Shown here in pieces: positions 45,419-54,281 of a stretch of 64,000 nt of DNA (positions are counted from its first letter, which is position 1; each line of letters opens with the position of its first letter). Source of the stretch: Sphingobacterium bovisgrunnientis (GTDB taxonomy: Bacteria; Bacteroidota; Bacteroidia; Sphingobacteriales; Sphingobacteriaceae); contig NZ_WUQY01000026.1 in the NCBI RefSeq assembly GCF_009829085.1, positions 1-64,000 of the forward strand. The letters are read 5' to 3'. The notes below the pieces were generated by a model, which searched no databases, was not told the DNA's origin, and was given only the letters and a program-made list of their open reading frames with translations. The position numbers and the translations under genes are program-made.

Positions 45419-46585
45419 TTAATCATTTCCAAAAAGGTCTCTTGTATAAACTTTCTCCTGCACATCTAACAATTCTTCAGAATTTCGGTTAGAAATAATT
45501 AGATCACATTCTTGTTTAAACCACTCTAAATCGTGTGTAACTTTGGAACCATAAAAGGTTTCCTCCATTAATACCGGCTCATAAACGATTACTTCAATAC
45601 CTTTTGCCTTGATACGTTTCATAACACCCTGCATAGCAGAAGCTCTAAAATTATCCGAACCTAATTTCATTATGAGTCTATATACCCCTACTTTTTCGGG
45701 ACGTTTTGCCAATATAGATTCCGCAATAAAATCTTTTCTAGTTCTATTGGCATCTACTATAGCTTGTATAATATTGTTGGGAACAGTATCGTAATTTGCT
45801 AAGAGCTGCTTTGTATCCTTAGGCAAACAGTATCCTCCATAGCCAAAGGAAGGATTATTATAATGCGAACCTATACGGGGATCTAAACCAACCCCTTCTA
45901 TAATCTGTCTACTGTCCAAGTTATAGATTTGCGCATAACTATCTAATTCATTGAAATAGGCAATGCGCATTGCTAAATAAGTATTCGAAAACAACTTAAT
46001 AGCTTCTGCTTCAGTAGAGTGAGTAAATAAGATAGGAATATCTTTTTTAATAGCACCTTGTTTTAATAACCCAGCAAATACCTCCGCACGCTCACTCTGC
46101 TCTCCAATAATAATTCGGGAAGGATAAAGGTTGTCATATAGAGCTTTGCCTTCTCTTAAAAATTCAGGAGAAAATATAATATTATCAAATGATAAGGTCT
46201 TTTTTAAATTTTCCACAAAGCCTACTGGTACCGTAGATTTAATAACTACTACTGCATTAGGGTTATATTGAAAGACATCAGCAACAACAGATTCTACAGT
46301 TGTGGTATTGAAATAATTTGTTTCTGGATCGTAATCCGTAGGTGTAGCTACAATAACAAAGGAAACATCTCTATAAGCTTCTTTTTTATCTTGCGTAGCT
46401 TTAAAGTTTAAGTCTTTTGTTCGTAAATACTCCATGATTTCTTTATCCTCAATAGGAGAAACCTTGTTATTCAGCATTTCAATTTTCTCTGGTATTATAT
46501 CCAATGCCACAACTTCATTGTGTTGCGCTAATAATATAGCATTTGACAGACCTACATATCCTGTACCAACTATTGCAAGTTTCAT
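45419..46585 (-). CDS. ugd: UDP-glucose 6-dehydrogenase
   Basis: A 388-residue Ugd: [69 protein letters not shown] and [12 protein letters not shown] with the catalytic Cys. The short form with [18 protein letters not shown] matches enterobacterial-type Ugd. It makes UDP-glucuronate, used for this polymer and also the substrate of the UDP-xylose synthase at 55956. First gene of the sugar-nucleotide block; a 425-base gap lies upstream. Confidence 0.93.
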   Translation of the reverse strand: MKLAIVGTGYVGLSNAILLAQHNEVVALDIIPEKIEMLNNKVSPIEDKEIMEYLRTKDLNFKATQDKKEAYRDVSFVIVATPTDYDPETNYFNTTTVESVVADVFQYNPNAVVVIKSTVPVGFVENLKKTLSFDNIIFSPEFLREGKALYDNLYPSRIIIGEQSERAEVFAGLLKQGAIKKDIPILFTHSTEAEAIKLFSNTYLAMRIAYFNELDSYAQIYNLDSRQIIEGVGLDPRIGSHYNNPSFGYGGYCLPKDTKQLLANYDTVPNNIIQAIVDANRTRKDFIAESILAKRPEKVGVYRLIMKLGSDNFRASAMQGVMKRIKAKGIEVIVYEPVLMEETFYGSKVTHDLEWFKQECDLIISNRNSEELLDVQEKVYTRDLFGND

Positions 46586-47011
46586 ATTCTAATAAATGAA
46601 TTTATTGTAGACAATGTATATAAATTATTTTATTAACCATAATGCTATAGATAGATTTCCATTTATAAAATATTAAAATGGTTAAAATCACAAACTAACA
46701 TATAATTATTCTAGGGGATAAATGACTTTTCAATCAAAAACAACATTATTCGGCTTTCTTATTGACTTTAAATCTAACTTCTGAACAAGAGTGAACAATT
46801 GAATTAATTATAGAATTAAACTTCGCTAGGGAAACCTTTTTCATATATTTAACTTCTTTAGCATAAGCTCTGCTTGAGAATCTTTTTATATACCTGAAAA
46901 TTTCATACGTAAGATAAGCATAGAGCTCTAAAAGTGCTTATAAAAAACATACCTCACCTTATTTTAGAAAAATTAGCCTCGTAATGATTAACTAAAAAAA
47001 TGCTCCTCTTG
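46586..47011. other. 425-base gap upstream of ugd, with a weak coding relic
   Basis: No TAnnTTTG element was found near ugd. On the minus strand a frame open from 46937 to a stop at 46746 reads ELYAYLTYEIFRYIKRFSSR and YAKEVKYMKKVSLAKFNSII. It looks protein-like in composition but has no start in a sensible place and matches no family I know. It may be a gene relic or a variable leader of the polysaccharide transcript. Confidence 0.3.
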
Positions 47012-47500
47012 TTAAATCTCCGTATTAATCCTTTTTTCAATATTTTTTTCAGCTTCTCTCTCCGCCACTATCTTACGCAGACCAGAACTCGAGAATCTAT
47101 GATCTCTGCTATTAAAATAAAGCTCTATCCCTTTTTCTTCACAGTATTTTCTTCCGGTGAAATCACGCTCCTTATATTCATCGCCAACGATGCGCACGTC
47201 TAATTTAAAAGAACGAAGAATATCCTCTAAGTCCTGTTCGGTTGAATAAGGTACGATTTCATCTACATATTGACAACCACGCAATTGAATATAACGTTCA
47301 ACAACAGTTTGCGTAGGCGCATTTTTATCAGGTCTATCTAATGTAGGATCCATTTGCAAACCGCAAATTAAATAATCACATTGTCTCTTTGCTTCAGCCA
47401 ACATCATGATATGTCCAGCATGCAATAAATCAAATGTAGAAAACGTAATTCCTACTCTTGGTCCTGGATTGTAATCATTTCGTTTTTTTCTCTCGTCCAT
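47012..47500 (-). CDS. TagD-like cytidylyltransferase/adenylyltransferase family protein
   Basis: A 162-residue nucleotidyltransferase: GITFSTFDLLHAGHIMMLAEAKRQCDYLICGL has the HxGH motif (HAGH) and the end has SSSGLRK, matching the ISSTxLR-type motif. It resembles glycerol-3-phosphate cytidylyltransferase (TagD) or the RfaE nucleotidyltransferase part. Substrate uncertain: CDP-glycerol, an ADP-heptose precursor or a phosphonate intermediate are all possible. It lies between the exonuclease gene and the polysaccharide block on the same strand. Confidence 0.84.
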   Translation of the reverse strand: MDERKKRNDYNPGPRVGITFSTFDLLHAGHIMMLAEAKRQCDYLICGLQMDPTLDRPDKNAPTQTVVERYIQLRGCQYVDEIVPYSTEQDLEDILRSFKLDVRIVGDEYKERDFTGRKYCEEKGIELYFNSRDHRFSSSGLRKIVAEREAEKNIEKRINTEI

Positions 47501-47523
47501 TTAAGATTTATTAATAAATAATT

Positions 47524-48060
47524 TTATTGATTTATCAGTTGATATTGTACTAATTTATCTTTAGCTTTTTCTTTAAATAAGAAAAGCTCTGCACTCGCAC
47601 GCGCATCCGATAATGCGTCGTGGGGATTGAGCTCTATGCCCATAATCTCACAAACAACACTCAGTTTAGTTTTTGCAAATCCCAACTGTTTATATATAAT
47701 ACTCGTACACTCCCACTTTTCCTGTAGTCCTAAATCTTCATAAACCAGCCCATAATGCTGCATACAACGACGCAATACCTTTCGATCCAATTCTTCGTTG
47801 TGCGCAACCATTTTTTGCCCATACACCAAAGGCAAAATTGCTGGAAATATATCTAAGAAAGTAGGTGCATTCGCGGTGTCTTTAGATTTTATACCATGAA
47901 CACGAGTGGTTTGCCACATGTATTTATTCTCTGGCGGTTGTACAAGACTATAATATTCATTAACAATTTTACCACCCACCACACTCACTAACCCAACAGC
48001 ACAGACACTATTATAATCTGAAGTTGCCAATTCAAAATCTATGGATGTAAAAGTATGCAT
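47524..48060 (-). CDS. DnaQ-like 3'-5' exonuclease
   Basis: A 178-residue DEDDh-type nuclease: TFTSIDFELA (Asp-x-Glu), MVAHNEELDRKVL (third acidic residue) and NPHDALSDARASAELF (the HxxxD motif). It resembles the exonuclease domain of DNA polymerase III epsilon but stands alone, as in many Bacteroidota. A repair or RNA trimming role is likely. It lies 23 bases upstream of the cytidylyltransferase gene. Confidence 0.86.
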   Translation of the reverse strand: MHTFTSIDFELATSDYNSVCAVGLVSVVGGKIVNEYYSLVQPPENKYMWQTTRVHGIKSKDTANAPTFLDIFPAILPLVYGQKMVAHNEELDRKVLRRCMQHYGLVYEDLGLQEKWECTSIIYKQLGFAKTKLSVVCEIMGIELNPHDALSDARASAELFLFKEKAKDKLVQYQLINQ

Positions 48061-48138
48061 TAGGCAAAATTAATAATCAAATTGACAAATTCATTTATAA
48101 GCGTCAGGAATGTTAATAATTCCACGTGAAATAACATT

Positions 48139-49419
48139 TTAATAGCCGTATTTGTTCTTCCATTTTTCTTTTAGGGAGATTCTTAGCTTGTCCTCTGCAC
48201 TATTTTTCCCAGGTGAATATAATGTCGTTCCTTGTATTCCTACTGGCATAAATTCCTGCTCTATGAAATTTCCTGAATAAGAATGAGCATACTTATATTC
48301 AGTACCGTAATCCAATTCCTTCATTAATTTTGTAGGCGCATTTCGCAGATGTATAGGTACAGACAAATCGCCGGTTTGTTTAACCAAAACTTGCGCCTTA
48401 TTAATTGCTTCATAGGAAGCATTGCTTTTTGCTGATGAAGCCAAATAAGTAACTGTCTGCGACAAAATAATTCTCGACTCAGGCCAACCAATAACGTTCA
48501 CTGCTTGGAAACAATTATTTGCTAATAGTAGCGCATTGGGATTAGCGTTACCTATATCTTCCGATGCTAAAATTAGCAGACGGCGCGCAATAAAAGATGG
48601 ATCTTCTCCACCTTCAATCATTCGAGCAAGCCAGTAAACTGCCGCATTTGGATCTGAGCCTCGAATAGATTTTATAAATGCTGAAATAATATCGTAATGC
48701 TGTTCTCCCGTTTTATCATATCGAGCCATATTCTGCTGAACCTGCTTTAACACAAAATCGTTTGTTATAGCTATATTATAAGGTACGGCAGCGTCGATAA
48801 CTAATTCCAGAACATTTAATAATTTTCTAGCATCTCCCCCTGAAATTCTAAGAAGGGCATCATATTCACTAACAACTATTTTATCATTTTTTAAAAATTC
48901 ATCCTCTTTAATAGCTCTATTCACCAATCCAATCAGATCATCCTTATCAAGCGACTCTAAAACATAAACTTGACAACGGCTTAATAATGCCGAGATAACT
49001 TCAAAAGAAGGATTCTCTGTGGTAGCTCCAATAAGTGTCACTAACCCTCGCTCAACTGCCCCCAGTAAAGAATCTTGCTGGCTTTTAGAAAATCGGTGTA
49101 TCTCATCTATAAAGAGTATGGGTTGTTCTCCATTAAAACTTTGCAATTGCTCTGCTTTATCAATAATTTCTCTAACATCCTTTACGCCTGCTTTTATTGC
49201 GCTTAAACTAAAAAAGGGGCGCTCCAATTCCTTAGCAATTAAAAATGCTAAACTTGTTTTCCCCACTCCAGGAGGACCCCATAAAATCATGGAGGGAACA
49301 TTTTTTCTGGAAATGGCATGATATAATACAGAGTCTTGGCCTAACAAATGGCGCTGCCCTACATATTCTTCAATAGTCTTTGGTCTTAATCGCTCTGCTA
49401 AAGGAATTCTTGTAGCCAT
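48139..49419 (-). CDS. rarA: Replication-associated recombination protein A (RarA/MgsA)
   Basis: A 426-residue AAA+ clamp-loader relative from ATG 49419 (MATRIPLAERLRPKTIEEYVGQRHLLGQ); the frame extends to 49443 but this adds an unrelated sequence. Motifs: GPPGVGKTSLA (Walker A), LFIDEIHRFSKSQQD (Walker B), GATTENPSFEVISALLSRC (sensor 1), then the MgsA domains with GSDPNAAVYWLARMIEGGEDP. It acts at stalled replication forks. Confidence 0.95.
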   Translation of the reverse strand: MATRIPLAERLRPKTIEEYVGQRHLLGQDSVLYHAISRKNVPSMILWGPPGVGKTSLAFLIAKELERPFFSLSAIKAGVKDVREIIDKAEQLQSFNGEQPILFIDEIHRFSKSQQDSLLGAVERGLVTLIGATTENPSFEVISALLSRCQVYVLESLDKDDLIGLVNRAIKEDEFLKNDKIVVSEYDALLRISGGDARKLLNVLELVIDAAVPYNIAITNDFVLKQVQQNMARYDKTGEQHYDIISAFIKSIRGSDPNAAVYWLARMIEGGEDPSFIARRLLILASEDIGNANPNALLLANNCFQAVNVIGWPESRIILSQTVTYLASSAKSNASYEAINKAQVLVKQTGDLSVPIHLRNAPTKLMKELDYGTEYKYAHSYSGNFIEQEFMPVGIQGTTLYSPGKNSAEDKLRISLKEKWKNKYGY

Positions 49420-49444
49420 GATACTCTTTTTATAAAATAACACC

Positions 49445-49452
49445 CAAAGTTA
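49445..49452 (-). promoter_or_regulatory. -7 element of the rarA promoter
   Basis: TAACTTTG on the minus strand fits TAnnTTTG and lies 26 bases before the rarA ATG. No TTG stands at the standard distance upstream. Confidence 0.45.
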
Positions 49453-49468
49453 CACAAAATCATTTGGC

Positions 49469-49497
49469 TTGAATATTGTCCAATATTATTACATTTG
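49469..49497 (+). promoter_or_regulatory. Promoter of the TPR gene
   Basis: TTG (49469-49471), 18 bases, then TACATTTG (49490-49497) match the Bacteroidota promoter consensus. The predicted start of transcription is about 13 bases before the ATG. Confidence 0.6.
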
Positions 49498-49516
49498 ATT
49501 AACGTCATAATTTCTA

Positions 49517-50599
49517 ATGAAAAAAGAAATATTATTATTTTTAGTATATATATTTTTAGGCAGGGTCTGCTACGGACAGTCATTTAAACAAGAGCAATTA
49601 GATCCATATGGTTTTGTCACAAAATATGACACAACCTTTAATGGTATTGGCCCTGAAGTTTATATTTTACCCTTACCTCGAACACTACAAGAAGAAATGA
49701 CAGATAAGTATGAAGATTTACTTTCATTTCAAGATTCTATACATCTCAGGTTTCAACAAAAAGTATTATTATCTAACTTTCAGAATACAACCAATCAAGA
49801 AATAGTAACCACTATTTCTTCGGATCTTATAAATCACTCTGATTCTTTGATAAAACATTTAGTAGAACAGAAAAAACATCCGATAGTTTATGCTTTATAT
49901 AATGATCTTGCTTTTAAGTATCTAGGTGAAAATAAAACAAGTGATGCCTTAGCAGCACTTCAGGTCGCCTTAGCACATGCACGCTTAAGCAATAATTTGG
50001 ATGATATCACTATAATTCAGTCAAATATGGCATCCGTATATTTGATAACTGGTGAAATTAAGCAAGCTCTCGGCTTAGAAAGTGCATATTTAATGCATAT
50101 GCAGCAAAAAAAAGACTTACGCAGACAGGCAACATCACATGCACGGATAGCACTAATTGAAGCCTATCAGCGGAATTATCAAATGGCAGAAAATCTTATA
50201 ATCCGAAAAGCAATTCCACTTTTTAATAAATCAAAATTTTACGATGGAAAAATCGATGCTTGGATTACGTTAGCAGAAATTTATCGTAGTCAAAATAAAC
50301 ATACCCAAGCTCAATGGTTTTTAATTCAAGCTCGTGATTTGATCCAAGAAGGAGAAGTCCATAACAAATTAGCGATTATTGAATACATGCTGGGTTCTGC
50401 AAAGATGAAGCAAAATAATTTTAAGTTTGCTAGAAAGGAACTTGAGTCAGCTTGGGAATTAGCAAAAGATAGCAAAAACCAATATTTACAACTTGCGATA
50501 GCTGAACAATTAGGCCGGGCAAATGTTAAATTAGGAAACTATGAAATAGCAAAAGAGTACTTGACACACTACTGGAAATTAAGAAATAATATTTTTTAG
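49517..50599 (+). CDS. Secreted tetratricopeptide-repeat protein
   Basis: A 360-residue protein with an amino-terminal signal peptide (MKKEILLFLVYIFLGRVCYGQ). From about residue 130 on, helical hairpins of TPR character repeat: LAFKYLGENKTSDALAALQVALAHA, NMASVYLITGEIKQALGL, AWITLAEIYRSQNKHTQAQWFLIQARDL and LGRANVKLGNYEIAKEYLTHYW. It is probably a periplasmic scaffold. There is no attached kinase or other catalytic domain. It is divergent from rarA with its own promoter. Confidence 0.82.
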   Translation: MKKEILLFLVYIFLGRVCYGQSFKQEQLDPYGFVTKYDTTFNGIGPEVYILPLPRTLQEEMTDKYEDLLSFQDSIHLRFQQKVLLSNFQNTTNQEIVTTISSDLINHSDSLIKHLVEQKKHPIVYALYNDLAFKYLGENKTSDALAALQVALAHARLSNNLDDITIIQSNMASVYLITGEIKQALGLESAYLMHMQQKKDLRRQATSHARIALIEAYQRNYQMAENLIIRKAIPLFNKSKFYDGKIDAWITLAEIYRSQNKHTQAQWFLIQARDLIQEGEVHNKLAIIEYMLGSAKMKQNNFKFARKELESAWELAKDSKNQYLQLAIAEQLGRANVKLGNYEIAKEYLTHYWKLRNNIF

Positions 50600-50652
50600 C
50601 AAAAATATTACATCAATTGTAAATACTTCCCCATTTTTGATGTCAAAGCATT

Positions 50653-50660
50653 TAAGTTTG
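50653..50660 (+). promoter_or_regulatory. -7 element of the prc promoter
   Basis: TAAGTTTG matches TAnnTTTG. The nearest upstream TTG is only 13 bases away, so the -33 side is poor. It would give a leader of about 70 bases. Confidence 0.4.
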
Positions 50661-50739
50661 ATATATTTTTTACCTAATTTTAGATTCGATTAAAACCGTA
50701 GGAGTCAATTCAAAAATGTTATTTCACAACACAATTTAT

Positions 50740-52860
50740 ATGTTTAAAAATTTTTTAGTTTGTTTAGCTTTTATTTCAGTTGTTGCCTGTGGCGCGAAGC
50801 CTCGCGTGAATATTCAAGAAGGAGGAATTAACCTTAAACCTTCTCTACAACATGAAATTATTGCTAAGGAGGTAGTGGGGATATTAGAAAACTACAGTTA
50901 TAAAAAAGTTGCAGCAAGTGATTCAATCTCAAAGATTGTTCATGAAAACTTGATAAAATCACTTGATGAAGGTAAAAACTACTTTTTGCAATCTGAGATA
51001 GATGAATTTCAAAAATATCGTAATACAATAAGTCAGGATTTCAGAAATGGAGATCTCTCTAGTGCTTTCCATATATTTAACACATATAACAAAAGAGTTT
51101 TGGAGGTCTTGCAGTATGCACTTACACAAGTTGATGTTTCACATGATTTCACTAAAGAAGAGTCATATATCAATTTTAGAGATAAACTAAACTGGTTTAA
51201 AACGGATGCTGAGCTTAAAGAGCAATGGCGTAAGCGCGTAAAATTTGATTTGCTTAACCTGAAACTCACTTCTGCAGAAGGTAAGGATGAATCAGCAAAG
51301 CATAAAGAGACTTTAAAAAAACGCTACAACAACCTTATTTCTCAAGCCAAGCAGACAAATTCAAATGATGCATTTCAATTAGTGATGTCAGCTTATACAA
51401 ACGCTATTGATCCGCACACCACATATTATAATCCATCCTTCGCCCAGCGCTTCAACGAAGATATGTCAAATACTTTAGAAGGTATTGGAGCTAGACTTCA
51501 GATGGAAAATGAAATGGTGACAATTAAAGAAATAATTGCTGGAGGTCCTGCATTTAAAGATAAAACCTTGAAAATGGATGACCGTATTATAGGAGTTGCG
51601 CAAGGAGATGGAGAGTTTGAAGATATCATTGGATGGCGTTTAGATGCAGCAGTTGCTAAAATTAAAGGACCTAAAGGTACAGTTGTACGTTTAAAAATTC
51701 TCCCAGCTGGCGCTGATCTTTCCGCACAACCTGTAATTGTAAAACTAACGCGTGAAAAAATAGTAATTGAAGAAGAGTCTGCGAAAAAGACGATCAAAAC
51801 AGTAAAAGGAGAAGACGGTAAAACTTATAGAATTGGAGTTATAACTTTACCTAAATTTTATATTGATTTCGAAGCTTACCGCAAACGTGATCCAAATTAT
51901 AAGAGTACCACTCGCGATGTTCGGTTATTATTAGACACATTAAACCAAGAAAAAGTTGATGCAGTTGTTTTAGATTTAAGAAACAATGGCGGTGGTTCAT
52001 TACAAGAGTCAATAGAGCTAACAGGTTTATTTATAGAAAAAGGTCCTGTTGTACAAGTAAAAGATACGCGAGGACAAATTGAGGTACATCAAGATGAAGA
52101 TAGTGGCGTGGCTTGGAAAGGTCCTTTTGGCGTAATTATTAACCGTTTTTCTGCTTCCGCCTCAGAGATCTTTGCAGGAGCGATACAAGATTACGGTCGT
52201 GGGATTATTTTGGGATCAACCACTTTTGGTAAAGGAACAGTTCAATCTGCTGTTGATATGTCAAGATTTATCAGTTCTGTAAATAAATTAAAATTAAAAG
52301 CAGCAGGTGAAGCTAAGGATGCTGACACTCCTAACGGCGCTCCGGAGTTCGGACAAATTAATGTAACTATTGCCAAATTCTACAGAATCAATGGGAGTAG
52401 CACACAACATAAAGGTGTAAGTCCAGACATCGACTTCCCTACTCAATTAACATCGGAAAAATATGGAGAAAGCTCAGAACCAGCAGCACTTCCATGGGAT
52501 CAAATTCGTTCCACAAACTTTACCAAAGTGAATGATTTAACCGGTATTAAAAATCAATTAGCTGAAAAACACGAAGCACGTATGAAAACTTCATCGGAGT
52601 ACAAGTTTTTATTGGAGGATATCGACGATTTTACCAAAGCAATGAATACTACCTCAACAATTGTTCTTAATGAAGACAAATTGAAAAAAGAAAGAGATGA
52701 GAATAAAGCTAAAAGTAGAATTCGCTTGAATAAATTACTAGAATTACATAATATGCCTCTTTGGAAGGAAGGCCAACCCCAGCCAAAAGTTGAGTTTGAT
52801 TTTATCCTAGATGAGAGTTTAAATGTAATGAAGGATTATATAGTTTTCAAAAAGAATTAA
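50740..52860 (+). CDS. prc: Tail-specific (carboxy-terminal processing) protease, lipoprotein form
   Basis: A 706-residue S41 peptidase from ATG 50740 (MFKNFLVCLAFISVVACGAKPR), giving a lipoprotein signal with Cys after FISVVA; the earlier ATG at 50716 spoils the signal. The PDZ domain contains GIGARLQMENEMVTIKEIIAGGPAFKDKTLKMDDRIIGV. Catalytic motifs are VLDLRNNGGGSLQESIELTGLF, FSASASEIFAGAIQDYGRG (Ser) and TTFGKGTVQ (Lys). A Prc-type carboxyl-terminal domain ends the protein. It trims or degrades periplasmic proteins with unfolded ends. Confidence 0.94.
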   Translation: MFKNFLVCLAFISVVACGAKPRVNIQEGGINLKPSLQHEIIAKEVVGILENYSYKKVAASDSISKIVHENLIKSLDEGKNYFLQSEIDEFQKYRNTISQDFRNGDLSSAFHIFNTYNKRVLEVLQYALTQVDVSHDFTKEESYINFRDKLNWFKTDAELKEQWRKRVKFDLLNLKLTSAEGKDESAKHKETLKKRYNNLISQAKQTNSNDAFQLVMSAYTNAIDPHTTYYNPSFAQRFNEDMSNTLEGIGARLQMENEMVTIKEIIAGGPAFKDKTLKMDDRIIGVAQGDGEFEDIIGWRLDAAVAKIKGPKGTVVRLKILPAGADLSAQPVIVKLTREKIVIEEESAKKTIKTVKGEDGKTYRIGVITLPKFYIDFEAYRKRDPNYKSTTRDVRLLLDTLNQEKVDAVVLDLRNNGGGSLQESIELTGLFIEKGPVVQVKDTRGQIEVHQDEDSGVAWKGPFGVIINRFSASASEIFAGAIQDYGRGIILGSTTFGKGTVQSAVDMSRFISSVNKLKLKAAGEAKDADTPNGAPEFGQINVTIAKFYRINGSSTQHKGVSPDIDFPTQLTSEKYGESSEPAALPWDQIRSTNFTKVNDLTGIKNQLAEKHEARMKTSSEYKFLLEDIDDFTKAMNTTSTIVLNEDKLKKERDENKAKSRIRLNKLLELHNMPLWKEGQPQPKVEFDFILDESLNVMKDYIVFKKN

Positions 52861-52886
52861 TTTAGCAGTTTAATTATCTATAAATC

Positions 52887-52916
52887 ATGCCCCTTAAAAT
52901 CTAATCTAAGGGGCAT
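52887..52916 (+). terminator. Terminator of prc
   Basis: ATGCCCCTTA and TAAGGGGCAT form a perfect 10-bp stem with a 10-base loop, 27 bases after the stop codon. AATTATTTTC follows, a weak T-rich tail. Confidence 0.7.
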
Positions 52917-52951
52917 AATTATTTTCTAGACTTCTTTATAATTAACGCTAG

Positions 52952-53155
52952 TCCGTAATTCACTTAATCCTAGATTATGCACTTAATGAACCCAATGCAG
53001 CAAAACGTCGAAGATTGAAATCCTATTACTTCGCATTAGGAGTTTGGACGGATAACCATGCTGGAAAGAAGATGCTAAAAATAGCATTACCTGAAAAAGA
53101 AGACAATGAAAGCACTCAAAATATACAAAAATTGAAAACCTTCCTCCTAAGCTAA
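52952..53155 (+). pseudogene. Unidentified coding remnant
   Basis: A frame open from a stop to TAA at 53153-53155 reads LNEPNAAKRRRLKSYYFALG and VWTDNHAGKKMLKIALPEKE, strongly protein-like and ending neatly after KLKTFLLS. There is no start codon in a suitable place, and the sequence upstream is not coding. It is probably the 3' end of a lost gene, possibly from a mobile element, but I do not recognise the family. Confidence 0.35.
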
Positions 53156-53264
53156 ATTATTCCTAATGCATATTGCGGATAATCTAACAGACGATTTATG
53201 ACAGATTCACTTGGCAGGAGATCTCTACTTACTCTACAGGGAGGTGTGCAGGTAATTGTGCACG

Positions 53265-53576
53265 TCATGTATAACCAGGTCTATTACGGATAGATTCGAG
53301 TTTCTCCTTGATCAATTGCTGATGTATTTCCTCTTCCTTAGGATCCGCCTTGAACGGATGCATAGTCTGGTTGGGATCACTTTCAAAGCGCTCGCGCTCC
53401 TGGCCGAACTGCATACGATTTAGCATTTCAACATAGGCTTTTTGGTAATCATTTTCTTGAGCAAGATCGAAAGCTGTAGAAGTAATCTTCTCTACTGGGG
53501 TAGAAAGAGTTTGGTCACGCTTAGAAATAACTTTTATATGATCATCTTTTGAGAGTTTTACCTGTTCTGTATCCAT
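53265..53576 (-). CDS. Small hypothetical protein
   Basis: A 103-residue protein from ATG 53576 (MDTEQVKLSKDDHIKVISKRDQTLSTPVEKITSTAF). The frame runs further upstream to 53651, but the added part is hydrophobic and unlike the rest. The protein is polar, probably helical, without cysteines, signal or membrane segments; DLAQENDYQKAYVEMLNRMQFGQERERFESDPNQ is a likely helix-rich centre. No family recognised. Codon pattern and charge balance look like a real gene, and it stands alone. Confidence 0.55.
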   Translation of the reverse strand: MDTEQVKLSKDDHIKVISKRDQTLSTPVEKITSTAFDLAQENDYQKAYVEMLNRMQFGQERERFESDPNQTMHPFKADPKEEEIHQQLIKEKLESIRNRPGYT

Positions 53577-54281
53577 AGTGTAAAGATATGCAAAAAGGTG
53601 ATTTATCTCTAATCGCATTTCCGAATATACTCCACCCTTGTGCAAGAACAACTAAGTCAACTCAAAAATACCTCACATTTTTCACCAGGAGTCCTAAAAA
53701 GTTCAGCTTTCAAAACCTTTATATTATAACATATTGCTCCCTTGGTTCCAATGTAGCAACACCTCATATTTTACCAAGATAGCTTATCAAGTATAAGAGA
53801 ATTACTATCAATGGAAAACTAATTCATTAAAACTCGTTATTCTAACTAACCGCCAGTAACGGTATGCATGGTGAGTGCTGAAGAAAGAAGTGGAAATAAT
53901 CACTATTTCCCTACTTAATTTGTTCACCTCTCGTGAGTAAAAACTCTAGGATTTAAGTCCCGAGCTCCCTATTACAGCTGGAAGTGTTAGCAAAAAAAGG
54001 GTAGAACCACCAGAGTAGAATTAGAACTACTAACTTAAACCTCTCAGTATTATTAGTACTGCTGTAACCAGAGGACAATCTTCAATTTAAAGAAATATTC
54101 CGATAGAAACATTTGAAATCTCACATAGAAAAAACTATAACAAATTTCAACACAAATACTGGTCTTAATTACAAGGTGTATATTCAATAAGGTTTCCCGT
54201 ATCCATAACTATGTTTATTTTTCTATATTTGTGGCTTTCAAATGTTAACTTAATTATAATACTGTAGGCTTTTTTGAATTA
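53577..54281. other. 700-base intergenic stretch with a promoter at its end
   Basis: No gene or RNA was recognised between the small hypothetical gene and the lipoprotein gene. Near the right end a TATATTTG (54224-54231) on the plus strand fits the Bacteroidota -7 element and would start transcription about 45 bases before the lipoprotein ATG. A TTG at the -33 position is not clear. Confidence 0.45.

Noticed and set aside
48065-48072. TAATTTTG element upstream of the exonuclease gene
   Set aside because: Only four bases from the ATG, so the transcript would begin at or inside the gene; the -33 side is also wrong.
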